From: Yponomeuta sedellus
Lineage: Eukaryota; Arthropoda; Insecta; Lepidoptera; Yponomeutidae
DNA: 64,000 bases
NCBI GenBank assembly: GCA_934045075.1
Contig: OW203722.1
Coordinates: forward strand, 4,459,264-4,523,263
Direction of reading: 5' to 3'
Shown here: positions 52,900-62,684 of the stretch, in pieces
Numbering within the stretch: the stretch's first letter is position 1
Layout of the letters: every line of letters begins with the position of its first letter
Translations under genes and position numbers: made by a program
The notes under the pieces: model-generated
What the model was told of the DNA's origin: nothing
The model's input: only the letters and a program-made list of their open reading frames with translations
Database searches by the model: none

Positions 52900-55412
52900 A
52901 AATTCAGTACACATTCAATGTGATCGACGACGCTACAATAGAATGTGATATAGGTGGTGTCAAAGTTGCAATGTTGATCGATTCTAGCTGCAAGCTTAAT
53001 TTGATTACTCATAAAACATGGAACTACCTCAAACAAAATCGTGTGCTACAAACAAATTAAGGGACCAAATAAAATCATGCTGGCCTATAGGAGCAAAACC
53101 CCTTTGGATGTGATGGGGTCCTTTGAAGCTGTTATGAAGTCCGATGGGAGAATTTATCGCAGCATCATTTATGTTATTAAAGATGGTTCAAGGAACTTGC
53201 TCGGCAAAGATACAGCGATACGTTTGGGAGTATTGAAATTGGAATCAATCAGATTCAAGGAATTAATAAGCCCTTTCCTAAATTCAAAAATGTTTTGGTA
53301 CACATTCCAATTGATGACATCGTGAAGACAGTTATGCAACCTATTAGAAGAATACCAATCCCACTCGAAGAAACGATAGAAAACAAAATAAAAGAGTTAT
53401 TGAATTGCGATATCATTGAAGAAGTTCACGAGCCATCTTCATGGATCTCACCAATTGTACCCATACTAAAGGACGACGGAGAAGTACGGTAGTGTGTAGA
53501 CATAAGGCGAGCCAATACGGCTATACTGAGAGAAAACCACCCACTGCCATGTATGGAACATTTACTACCCAAAATAAGAAAGGTGAAATATTTCACGAAG
53601 CTTGATATAAATAATGCTTTCCACCAAATAGAACTGCACCCAAACTCGAGACATCTAACAACTTTTATAACACCCTGTAGCCTCTTCAGATACAAAAGGT
53701 TGATGTTCGGAATAACATGTGCACCAGAGTTTTTCCAAAAAATCTCCATTGCAAAATATATTGGTAGCATATCAGAATTCAGAGTACCAAAAATTATTGA
53801 GGAGCTGCAAATTCTCTTGGGCTCGTGAATTACATCTACAAGTGGACCCCTAACCTGGCTACGACGCCAGAACCCCTAAAAGAACTATTAAGAAAGAAGT
53901 TGGGAAAAAAGGCGAGTATTGAAGAATATTGGACCAAGACACAAGACGATGCGTTCCAGAAATTGAAAAATTCACTGACGGACATAGAAACACTGGGATA
54001 TTACGACGTTAAAAATAACACAAGTCATAGCAGACGCAAGCCCCGTAGGAATAGGCGCGGCGTTAGTACAAATAGACAATAATGGACCACGAATTATTGC
54101 CGGGCAAGAGTAATATTGCCGATCCCTTGTCGCGGTTATGCAAAAACCCAAACATGCAAATAAGCTCGGTGGACCATGTACATCAAATCGTATAATTGGC
54201 AAGGCCCCATGCAATCCCAATGCGAGACATCGTAAAAGAATTAAAGTCGGACTCAGATATCGGCAGCGTAAAAAAGGTATTTATGGTGATCATTGGGAAG
54301 AATCGGTAAAGAATTACAAAATTTTTGAAGACGAACTGTGTTTCCATGAAAATGTCCTGTTGAGGGGGAACAAAATTGTAGTCCCTCAATCACTTGAGGA
54401 AGCGGGTACTGGATGCCGTCCACGAAGGTTACCCGGGGATCGTGGCAATGAAGGGACGATTGTGATCGAAAGTTTGGTGGCCAAAGATCGATAAGGAGGT
54501 TGAGAAAATTGTAAAGAGTTGCAAAGGTTGCACCTTGGTGGGTTTACCAAATCCTCCAGCACCAATGAAACGCCGAGAACTCCCTGCTGAACCATGGATA
54601 GATGTTGCAATGGACTTACTAGGACCATTACCTAACGGTGACTATCTTTTGGTGATTATTGACTATTACAGCCGTTATAAGGAGGTCAAAATAATTATGA
54701 CGATTACCAGTGCTCAGATTATTTAAATATTAAAAGATACGTTTAGTCGGTTGGGTTACCCAGTATCTATTACTGCGGGCAATGGGCGTCAGTTCGTAAG
54801 TGAAGAATTTAAAGATTTCTGTCGGGAATGCAATATAACACTTTTTAGCACAGTTCCCTATTGGCCTCAGATGAACTGTGAAGTAAAACGCCAGAACAGG
54901 GATATTGTTAAGCGTTTGAAGATAAGTCAAACCGAGAAAAAATACATTAAAGAGGCTTTGTACGAATATCTCATGATGTATAATTCCACTCCACACTCAG
55001 TCACAGGAAACACGCCATCGGAACTTTTCTTAAACGCCAAAACAGAGACAAAATCCCTATTTTAAAGTACATGAACGATAGGGAGGACGATACAAAAGTA
55101 CGAGATCGGGACAAATTACAATAAGAGAAAGGAAAGGTTTACGGCGATCGGAAAAGGAGAGCTGAGGTTCTAGATATATCTACCGGAGATAAGGTGTATG
55201 TAAAAGAGGTGGAGAGAAACAATAAATTAACTACGAGTTTTAACACTACATCACATGTAGTAGAAAAGTCTGTAGGTGGCGACGTTATTGTAAGGAACGA
55301 AGAAACGGGACAGCAAATAAGAAGAAATATAGTTCACTTAAACAGAGTAGAAGGTCAATGGACGCCAGTCTTACACGATGAGTATCGTAATGATGGAACA
55401 CAAGAATCTTAA
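52900..55412 (+). pseudogene. pol remnant (protease, RT, integrase)
   Basis: Broken pieces in order. Protease is near 52940-53010 (LIDSSCKLNLI in place of an LIDSG-type site). Reverse transcriptase is at 53320-53760 (WISPIVPILKDDGEVR, an in-frame TAG, FTKLDINNAFHQIEL, FGITCAPEFFQK). A deletion then removes the YxDD catalytic part, followed by the connection region (NYIYKWTPNLATTPEPLKEL). RNase H is mostly missing. Integrase runs from about 54400 to 55065 (DLLGPLPNGDYLLVIIDYYS, a stop at 54724, NGRQFVSEEFKDFC). The C-terminal part is at 55075-55412. The element is non-functional in several domains. Confidence 0.85.
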
Positions 55413-55581
55413 GTTGATTATTGTTGATTATATTTTAATGATTATAATGTTATAACGCCTAATTTGATTTTGTTTGAGTTAAGTTAATGTCTAATGAATA
55501 TTATAAATTTATTATAAATCGGATAATACCTGTTATTTGATTATAGTTGAGTAAAACTAATATTAAATAAATTTATTTTGA

Positions 55582-55592
55582 TAAGAAAGAGA
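55582..55592 (+). promoter_or_regulatory. Polypurine tract
   Basis: TAAGAAAGAGA lies immediately before the 3' LTR, where plus-strand DNA synthesis is primed. Confidence 0.7.
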
Positions 55593-55772
55593 TGTAGTGT
55601 TTGTATCTATTAAATAGATATAGTACACTGTCTCACACACACAAGTGGTGGGGAGCTGTCAATCTGTCAGTGCGCTGCGTGAGAGCGTGGAGTGAGGTTG
55701 GACGTGCTTCGTGTAATACCGACTTGGTGTGATAGTGAGCCAGTGACAACACAAGGAAATACTAATCTTACA
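55593..55772 (+). repeat. 3' LTR
   Basis: 180 bp, no difference seen from the 5' LTR. Followed by the AGGAC target duplicate. Confidence 0.95.
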
Positions 55773-55814
55773 AGGACAATTCGATGTCCATTGCAACGTC
55801 GATTAACCCACAGA

Positions 55815-56060
55815 TTTCCTACTTATGTCTCGTCCTCATGTAGGGCACAGGCATTCTCACACAGAGGGTGGGTTTAATCACCACCCGTACTCACCGTGAG
55901 GTAGGTATGTGAAGTCTGGTTTCTGACTATAGTTTCTTCACCGTTAGCTGGTAGCATTGCTACTATAACTTCATAAATCAACCCAAATGTAATGTAAAAC
56001 TCAGAAAACTAAATTATTGGTAATGCCGGGATTAAAACCCACGAGTCACCAATGTAGGTG
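55815..56060 (-). mobile_element. Diverged tRNA-type SINE, minus strand
   Basis: Body marks CACCGTTAGCTGGTAGCATT and GCTACTATAACTTCATAAAT and the head TAATGCCGGGATTAAAACCC relate it to the family at 36560 and to family B. Confidence 0.6.
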
Positions 56061-56282
56061 ATGTTTTGAATACCTATTAAAAATAGTTACTAGGGCATCC
56101 TCGGGGAAGCCTCTGAGAAGCTGCTGTATTAGTTATCGCCGATCAAAATAGCGATAATGGGTTTTAACTGGGTTAAAACGTTTAATCCGGGTTTTAATCC
56201 ATAGGGGAAAAATGGGGAAAAACTCATTACCCATCTCTACCCACGACCTTCTGAGTGTGTAGCGGGCACCGCTCCGTGTATA

Positions 56283-56836
56283 CAATAATAAAGGCGTTTC
56301 GGGGCGCCAACTAGCGCCAACAACGGAAAAAAACATAACTTGTTTTTTATCTAAAATTGTAAAAATTATAAAACTAAAACTTAAATTTAAAAATTTAAAA
56401 TAAAAAAAAAATTAAAATGTATTTAAAGTGTAAAAAATGAATTGAATAATGAATTTATTAGATGTGTATTAACATAGATTTAAAAACAACTGTTTTACTA
56501 ATATTATTGGACCTGAGTTGTCTGAATAAATAAATAAATTTAAAAATTAATTAAAAGTGAACATGAGAAATCTTAACTACTGTGACAACTATTTTTAGAT
56601 CCTACAGTCTAGAACCTAGGTTCAATACTCGAGGACTTTAATCGATTTCCGCCAAAAGCGGCCGTTTTCAGCGGAAATCGATCAAAGTCGTATGATATTA
56701 ATGCTACATTCTAGGCTATAACTGTTCTAAAAATTGTTATCACAGATATTAAGATGTTTCATGTTTACTGTTTGAATAAAAAAGTTATTATAAAACAAGT
56801 TATGATTTTTATTCCATTGATTAGTTAGCGCCCCTG
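56283..56836. mobile_element. MITE with GGCGC ends and central palindrome
   Basis: The left end GGGGCGCCAACTAGCGCC matches inverted TTAGTTAGCGCCCC on the right. The centre GACTTTAATCGATTTCCGC pairs with GCGGAAATCGATCAAAGTC with one mismatch. Related fragment at 24575. Confidence 0.7.
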
Positions 56837-57059
56837 AGCGTCTTCAAAAACTTCTGTCTAATAAGAAATTAATCTAAGAAGATATTAATTTGTGAATGGC
56901 CACTAAACTAATCTAGGAAAATTGTAGGGCAACACTATTAGAAAACTTTTTTCAACGTAATGGTACGCATTGTTATTTTGGTAAGCAAAATCACAAGCAA
57001 ATAGATAATTTATACTCATTCTTTATGTCCTTCGATCGAATTTCTTCTTCTTTTTCACC

Positions 57060-57200
57060 TTCAGGCTATATTAGTCCACTGCTGGACATAGCAATCCCCT
57101 AATGAGCACCATAGCGCAACGTTGTACCATCATTGGGGGGTAATGCCCATAATCCCCAGGCTGGGCATGCGGGTTGGGGATTTCAGTTTGGTGGAATTGT
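57060..57200 (-). mobile_element. RTE-type LINE 3' end, minus strand
   Basis: Plus strand CAGGCTATATTAGTCCACTG to AATGCCCATAATCCCCAGGC and GGGTTGGGGATTTCAG matches family F in reverse. Confidence 0.7.
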
Positions 57201-57549
57201 ACTGCAGGGAAAACCGGAACCGGAAAATCGGGACAACTCTTTGTATTTGACAATTGTTTAGTATTTGTTGTTTTTCCAGTGTACAATAAAGAATATTCTT
57301 ATCTTATCTTATCTCTTTTTAGGTTTTATGGATATGTCAGAGCTCTACATCGTATTTATCATCATCATCACTGGGTCAGTGCCATACACCATCGTGGGAT
57401 ACCGAGTTGCAAAGTCAACATATTCCTGAACTTCAACGCTAAGAACTTGGACGGGCGGCATTTATTATTTTGATCGGAGTCCTTCACACTTCCGAGAGAG
57501 CGATAAATATTCAATACTCCTCGTTTCCCAACTTTCTTCTCCAATTTCA

Positions 57550-58099
57550 ATAAGGGAGACCGTAGGCCGAAGGAGGCTCACGCAATTTGCACCCTTCTGG
57601 CCTTTGGAGAAAAACTACCCGGCGTTTTTGCCTCTGCGGCAACCTTACCGCGGGTGAAATTGACTCGTATTCAGCAGCCGATAGGGATGGTTTTCCTCTG
57701 GCGGTCGGCGCAGGGATGCTGCGTCTTCGTATGTATTATAAATTGGTTTAAGCCGCGCGGGGGAGCCGGCGACCGCTCGATACCGGCCAGCCAGTCTCGT
57801 TCAGAAAGCCGAACCACCCTGCCGCGCTCGAAATCGCGACACAACCGCCCTGTTTTCTCAAAACCTCGTGGAGTCCTGGCCGTAAATGTTTGGTTTGAGT
57901 TAAGAAAAAGAAAATTCGAAATTGCGCACCCGGGGGCTTGAATTTGGAACGGCGCGCGTCGATTGTTTCGCGGAATAAGCGGAGTGTCATGTGTGTTGTT
58001 TACTAGAGGTTTCTTATCAGATTTCTTGTGTTTAGTGTTGTTTGGCGTCTGGATTGTTGGTGCGGCGATCCATTACTGGGGTCCAGTGAAGATCTGGCT
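57550..58099 (+). promoter_or_regulatory. GC- and CpG-rich island with possible 5' exon
   Basis: This is one of the few non-transposon GC-rich blocks. It ends at a strong donor (GGCT|GTAAGTACC, with the GT at 58100-58101). No long frame with a domain is present. It may be the promoter and untranslated first exon of a gene lying outside the window; nothing downstream confirms this. Confidence 0.3.
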
Positions 58100-58790
58100 G
58101 TAAGTACCTTCCACCACTGTAGTGTAATGCAATCAACCGTTGTTAACTCACGTCACCCTACGAATTTTCGTCCTTTCGCAGGGTTTTCAATATTATGCGG
58201 GTGGGTTTTGTTCAATTTCATGTCTGTACGTAACAAATGGGATATCGTGCAGGGTTATAAGATGATATCACTACCCCAGTTTCCTCGAACTCTAAGAATC
58301 TATTAATTTATTGTTAGCAGCTGTCAGTTTTTTAAATTAATTTTGGGCAACAGGGCAGTTGATAACAGGAGATAGATTGAAACGTTCTTGTTTATGAAAA
58401 CACTTGTCAAACGCCAATTGCTGGAGATTTTACAAGCCAAATACCTGTAGTTACGTCTATCCGTAGATTAAATAAAGAGATAAGATACAATAAGAATATT
58501 CTTAATTGAACACCACATGATATAAAACATATAAAGGCACAGAGATTAATTGGCGGACTTATTGCTAAAAGCTATTTTTAAGACAACCTTATGATGGAAA
58601 ATTGCTAAAGGAAAAGGGAATACTAAATCGTATTTGAACAACTGCAAATTTTAATATTGACTTTAGCTTTTATAAACAATTAGGACATATTATAATCATA
58701 ATGCGATGTATCTGATCATTAAGACCTATGTAATACGCCGTACGATATATTTTTCAAGAATTAAATTAAGGAGGAGTAGACCTCTCAGGA
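58100..58790. other. Unassigned AT-rich DNA
   Basis: No recognised content. Confidence 0.4.
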
Positions 58791-58793
58791 GTG

Positions 58794-59168
58794 TTTTAAA
58801 AAAATCGCGTTTTTGTAAATAAGACCGTCAGTGTGCGGGAACATAACCTTACGCCTGTATCCCAGAGGGGCAGGCAGAGACCAGGGACTGCCACTTGCCA
58901 GACAGATCATCTTCAGACAGATCACCATCGCTTCATCAACTTTCATAAGTCGTTGCGCGCACACACGCCGGTTCCCGGTACTTTAAAAAAATCGCGTTTT
59001 TGTAAATAAGACCGTTAGTGTGCGGGAACATAACCTTACGCCTGTATCCCAGAGGGGTAGGCAGACCAGGGACTGCCACTTGCCAGACAGATCATCTTCA
59101 GACAGATCACCATCGCTTCATCAACGTTCATAAGTCGTTGCACGCACACACGCCGGTTCCGGGTACTT
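58794..59168. repeat. 187-bp tandem duplication carrying family E
   Basis: AAATCGCGTTTTTGTAAATA, then ACATAACCTTACGCCTGTAT to CACACACGCCGGTTC, is present twice with few differences (about 58795 and 58982). Confidence 0.9.
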
Positions 59169-59169
59169 T

Positions 59170-60000
59170 TTAGTGTACGAGAAACAGGGGCTTTATTGGA
59201 ACATGTTAGACATTGAAATGAAATGAAAATGAAATAAAATGAAAAGGTTATATTCAAAGTAGCACAGAAACTGCGGCTTAGTGAACGTTACAATTCAAAC
59301 TAGGTGCCCATTTCAAAATCTAGATCATTATGGAGAAAAAATGGACAAAAAAACTCCAAACTTAGTCTTCGTCATTCGCCTGAGCTTGTGCATTCCTTTG
59401 CACAAATAGGTATATGAGAATTCTTGCAAAATTTACATCAATCCTATTTACATTTTAGTCTCGCCCCTGTGTAAAAATAAATCTAAATTGGAATCGTGAA
59501 CGGCGTGACTAAATTCTGAGAAAAAACCTAGGCAGAGTGCCGAGTCTAATCTACGAGTAGATTGGCTGGAACCGCACTAAAAACACTACCTAGGATGTCT
59601 AGGTAACTAATTAGGTGCTTCAAAATTGACAAATAAAAGAGTCTGCCCGAATTACTTCATACTCGTAGTACAACGACTCTAGTCTGATTTTAGTATCATG
59701 ACAAGGTTAATTGAATAAAGTAACCAAACAACTATTATATATGCTTAGTTAACAAACAACTTTAAGCCTAGTTAACAAAAATATGTTTATGTAACCACTT
59801 CGATAATCTCAGATTTCCACCTTTTCAAAGTGGGCAAGGCTTGCTAGGGCAATAATATGAATAATTCCGACATACATCCACCGAACATAAATCTGGCACT
59901 CACCTGCTTCCGCCGATCAGCGCTAAATAGTTTTTCAATTACTTTATAACATGAGTACCTACCTAAGTACTCATGTTATGCCATGTGTTAAGATACATTA
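59170..60000. other. Unassigned AT-rich DNA
   Basis: Only short A/T and GAAAT-type runs (59215-59250) and a small palindrome (GAGTACCTACCTAAGTACTC, near 59950). Confidence 0.4.
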
Positions 60001-60317
60001 TGTCAAACAGTATTAGTTAGGTCAAGACGCACTAACAATCGACATATAAATATTAACCAACATGTCACTAACAATGAACATAGAAACATCAAACAGCATA
60101 TCAGTAAACAATAAACATATAAATACCATTTTTTTTTTAATGCACTAACCCGTGTTAAGGACAATTTTAAGACCTATTTAGAGGCTCAAAATTCCACTCA
60201 TTCCGATAACCTAACTGCAAAGTAGGTACTCGGGGCTGCAAGTGATGCTAATTACTTCAGTCAGATATTGCTGCCTGTACGTAATACAGTGAGTATTGTA
60301 AAGAGGTTTGAATAGTT

Positions 60318-60417
60318 AGAATATTTTCGGGGCTTAATCGCGATGACTCTACCGTCGTCGAAACGTCGAGGTAAAATAGCAATAAATTACTACGCGATTA
60401 AGCCCCGAAAATATTCT
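60318..60417. repeat. 100-bp fold-back with perfect 25-bp arms
   Basis: Arm AGAATATTTTCGGGGCTTAA (60318) continues TCGCG and is mirrored exactly at 60393-60417. The loop contains GTCGAAACGTCGAGG, related to the motif before the 29780 palindrome. Confidence 0.9.
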
Positions 60418-60454
60418 ATGTGTACAAGTCGCGAAAGTTTAAAATATGTTAAGA

Positions 60455-60650
60455 GGTTTTTAAATTTGTCCTTAGCACGGGTTAGTGCATTAAAAATAAA
60501 AAAAAATAGTATAATATGTTAAGAGGTTAGAAGTTTCACTTATGTCAGTGGTCACCCATTAGCTCAGTTGGGAGACCGCTTGCACGGTTAGCCAGAGGTC
60601 GCGGGTTCGAGTCCCGGCATGAGTGGAATTTTCAGCCTCATAGGATTTTA
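60455..60650 (+). mobile_element. SINE family A tail and full unit
   Basis: An A tail (GTCCTTAGCACGGGTTAGTG), then a tRNA-like unit (ACCCATTAGCTCAGTTGG, GGTCGCGGGTTCGAGTCC) with the short body. Confidence 0.75.
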
Positions 60651-60720
60651 AAATAGAAATATCAACCAACATGTCACTAACAAACAACGTAGAAATATCA
60701 ACTAATGTGTCACTAACGAA

Positions 60721-61008
60721 GTAATCCGACAGAGAACCAAAGTCACCGACATAGCCCACCGAATTAGCATGCTGAAGTGGCAGTGGGCCGGCCATATCAC
60801 CCGAAGAACTGATAACCGATGGGGTAGAAGAGTTCTTGAGCGGAGACCGCGGATCGGTAAACGTAGTGTAGGACGTCCTCAGACTCGGTGGAGCGATGAT
60901 CTTCGCAGGGCGGCTGGCAAGAGCTGGATGAGAGTAGCCGAGGACCGTGCTCAGTGGCGTGCTATGGGAGAGGCCTATGTCCAGCAGTGGACAACCGTAG
61001 GCCGATGA
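60721..61008 (+). pseudogene. RTE ORF2 C-terminal fragment
   Basis: 95 open codons ending in a stop: VIRQRTKVTDIAHRI, then MLKWQWAGHITRRTDNRWGR, GRPQTRWSDDLRRAAGKSWM and GEAYVQQWTTVGR. This is the conserved end of RTE-type ORF2 in insects. The ATG at 60769 is internal. A (GAT)n tail follows, then minisatellite resumes, so it is a 5'-truncated LINE insertion. Confidence 0.88.
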
Positions 61009-61239
61009 TGATGATGATGTGTCACTAACAATCAACGTAGAAATATCAACCAACATGTCACTAACAAACAACGTAGAAATATCAACCAACATGTCACTAA
61101 CAATCAACGTAGAAATATCAACCAACATGTCACTAACAATCAACGTAGAAATATCAACCAACATGTCACTAACAAACAACGAAGAAATATCAACCAACAT
61201 GTCACTAACAATCAACGTAGAAATATCAACCAACATGCT

Positions 61240-61508
61240 GTGTGCAGTCACTAACTTGCTGTGTGCTGTCGGCCTAGAGAATAACACCAACCCAATTCTT
61301 CCCGCGGGAGTCGTAAAAGGCGACTAAGGGACACAAACCGGGGGGTGGGCAGCAGCGCCCCCTGAAGTACAATTCCACCGAACTGCGATCCCCAACCCGC
61401 ATGCCGAGCGTGGGGATTATGGGCATTACCCCCTATGATAGCACAACGTGGCGCTCTTTAGGGGAGGGCTATGTCCAGCATTGGACTAGTCAGCCTGACG
61501 ACGACATA
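61240..61508 (+). mobile_element. Family F (RTE-type) 3' end
   Basis: CTTCCCGCGGGAGTCGTAAA, AGGCGACTAAGGGACACAAA, GCGTGGGGATTATGGGCATT, then WRSLGEGYVQHWTS in one frame, and the CAGCCTGACGACGAC end. Confidence 0.8.
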
Positions 61509-61979
61509 GTGTCACTAACAATCAACGTAGAAGTATCAACCAACATGTCTCTAATAACCAGTGGTCGGAGTAGGTATATTGAATTAAGGTCACTGACATC
61601 AAACGTATATGTTAATATGGATACGCCTCAGAGTTTCCGGATTATTATGATAAAAATACCGGAACATCGAAATTATTACATGAAACTAGTTAAAAATGTA
61701 TCAATACTCTCAACGCTATGCTGCTAGTGGCGTAGATGACCAGAATTTAATAGTAAAAAATGACTGGTGTGTAAAAACCTTGTTGTAGTAAAAGTGTTGG
61801 AGTAAAAGCCTAAGCATGTATAAAATGATATAATAATCATATTCATTTCAACACACGACATCCGGCAAACAGGGTCTTTTGTCCTCTTATCTCTATGCTC
61901 AACGCATCTGACCAATTAGAATCAAGTATCCAGGATGACTCATTGACTGTTTGTTCGAAAACAATGCGCTCGCACCGAC

Positions 61980-62173
61980 ATCCAGACCAAGTGGCTCACT
62001 CACTTATTTCGGTTCGTGGAGTGCGCTTATTTTATGTGTTGTGAATATCTTGACTTGACCCTGGCTTGTTTACTGTCTTCTGAAATCTACTTAAAACGAC
62101 GAATTTGGCTTATAACTACGGACATCGATTTATTACTCTTGGATTGGGCCCATTTGAAGTTGTTTTTGTACGG
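61980..62173 (+). promoter_or_regulatory. Putative promoter and 5' untranslated exon of the hAT-like gene
   Basis: An initiator-like GCTCACTCAC lies near 61997. A strong donor CGG|GTAAGT has its GT at 62174. A matching acceptor GTTTTAG|GTG at 62667 would place the ATG 17 nt into exon 2. Prediction only. Confidence 0.4.
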
Positions 62174-62325
62174 GTAAGTTTTAATTATTTTCACTATTTA
62201 AGAAGGTTTTAGAACTTGGAAACAGTTAAAAAAATCACTTTATAGCAATCATCACAGCGCATGAGAGTCCGGTACGCACACCGCAGGGCTATCACCGCTT
62301 CAGTTAAAAAAAACACTTTATATGA

Positions 62326-62587
62326 GTTAGTTAGTTAGACCTGAGATTTCCGCACTTAGCCTCATAGTTGGGCCATTGTACGTAACAAGCGCTGAGGTAC
62401 GCTAACACCTCAGACACTAGGGTTTCCTTACGATGTTTTCCTTCACCGTCAGCGAGTAGTATTGTTACTATAATTTCACAAATGTACATAACTTAGAAAA
62501 CAAAGTCATTGGTACATGCCTGGGTTCGAACCCACGACCTCCCGATTGAGAAGCCGGCGTTCTACACCGCTCCGCTACCACCGCTCC
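62326..62587 (-). mobile_element. SINE family B, full length, intronic
   Basis: A 262-bp minus-strand copy flanked by the 13-bp duplicate ACACTTTATATGA (62313-62325 and 62588-62600). On the minus strand it has a tRNA-like head (GGTAGCGGAGCGGTGTAGAA, GAGGTCGTGGGTTCGAACCC), a body (GTGAAGGAAAACATCGTAAG) and a tail whose last 50 bp plus (TAAC)n match the 3' end of the LINE at 9921. Confidence 0.92.
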
Positions 62588-62684
62588 ACACTTTATATGA
62601 AACAGAATTTCATTATCGACTTTACAGTTGTGTATGTATATATTGTAAATTTAAATCATTGTTTTAGGTGAGATATAAATAAAT

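Larger units (their letters stand above)
49622..55772 (+). mobile_element. Ty3/gypsy-type LTR retrotransposon, defective internally
   Basis: Two 180-bp LTRs (49622-49801 and 55593-55772, TGTAGTGTTT..CTTACA) read as identical. AGGAC flanks both sides as a 5-bp target duplication. The internal order is primer-binding-like TGGCGACGAG, leader with 64-bp satellite, gag, protease, reverse transcriptase, integrase and the polypurine tract AAGAAAGAGA. No envelope gene fits between integrase and the tract. Coding parts carry stops, frameshifts and a deletion, so the copy cannot move by itself. Confidence 0.93.
60005..61570. repeat. 36-bp minisatellite interrupted by transposons
   Basis: Unit GTCACTAACAATCAACGTAG, AAATATCAACCAACAT. 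Six clean copies lie at 61021-61236, with scattered copies at 60020-60120, 60650-60720 and 61510-61555. Each unit is 12 codons without a stop on both strands, which explains the long repetitive frames here. Interruptions are SINE A pieces with a fold-back (60125-60650), an RTE end (60721-61018) and a family F end (61240-61508). Confidence 0.92.

Noticed and set aside
55412..55592. Envelope gene in the LTR element
   Set aside because: Only 180 bp lie between the last pol frame and the 3' LTR, with no open frame.
60559..61327. Long repetitive open frames on both strands (243 aa minus, 102 aa plus)
   Set aside because: They are translations of the 36-bp minisatellite, whose unit is a multiple of three and stop-free, joined to transposon pieces.
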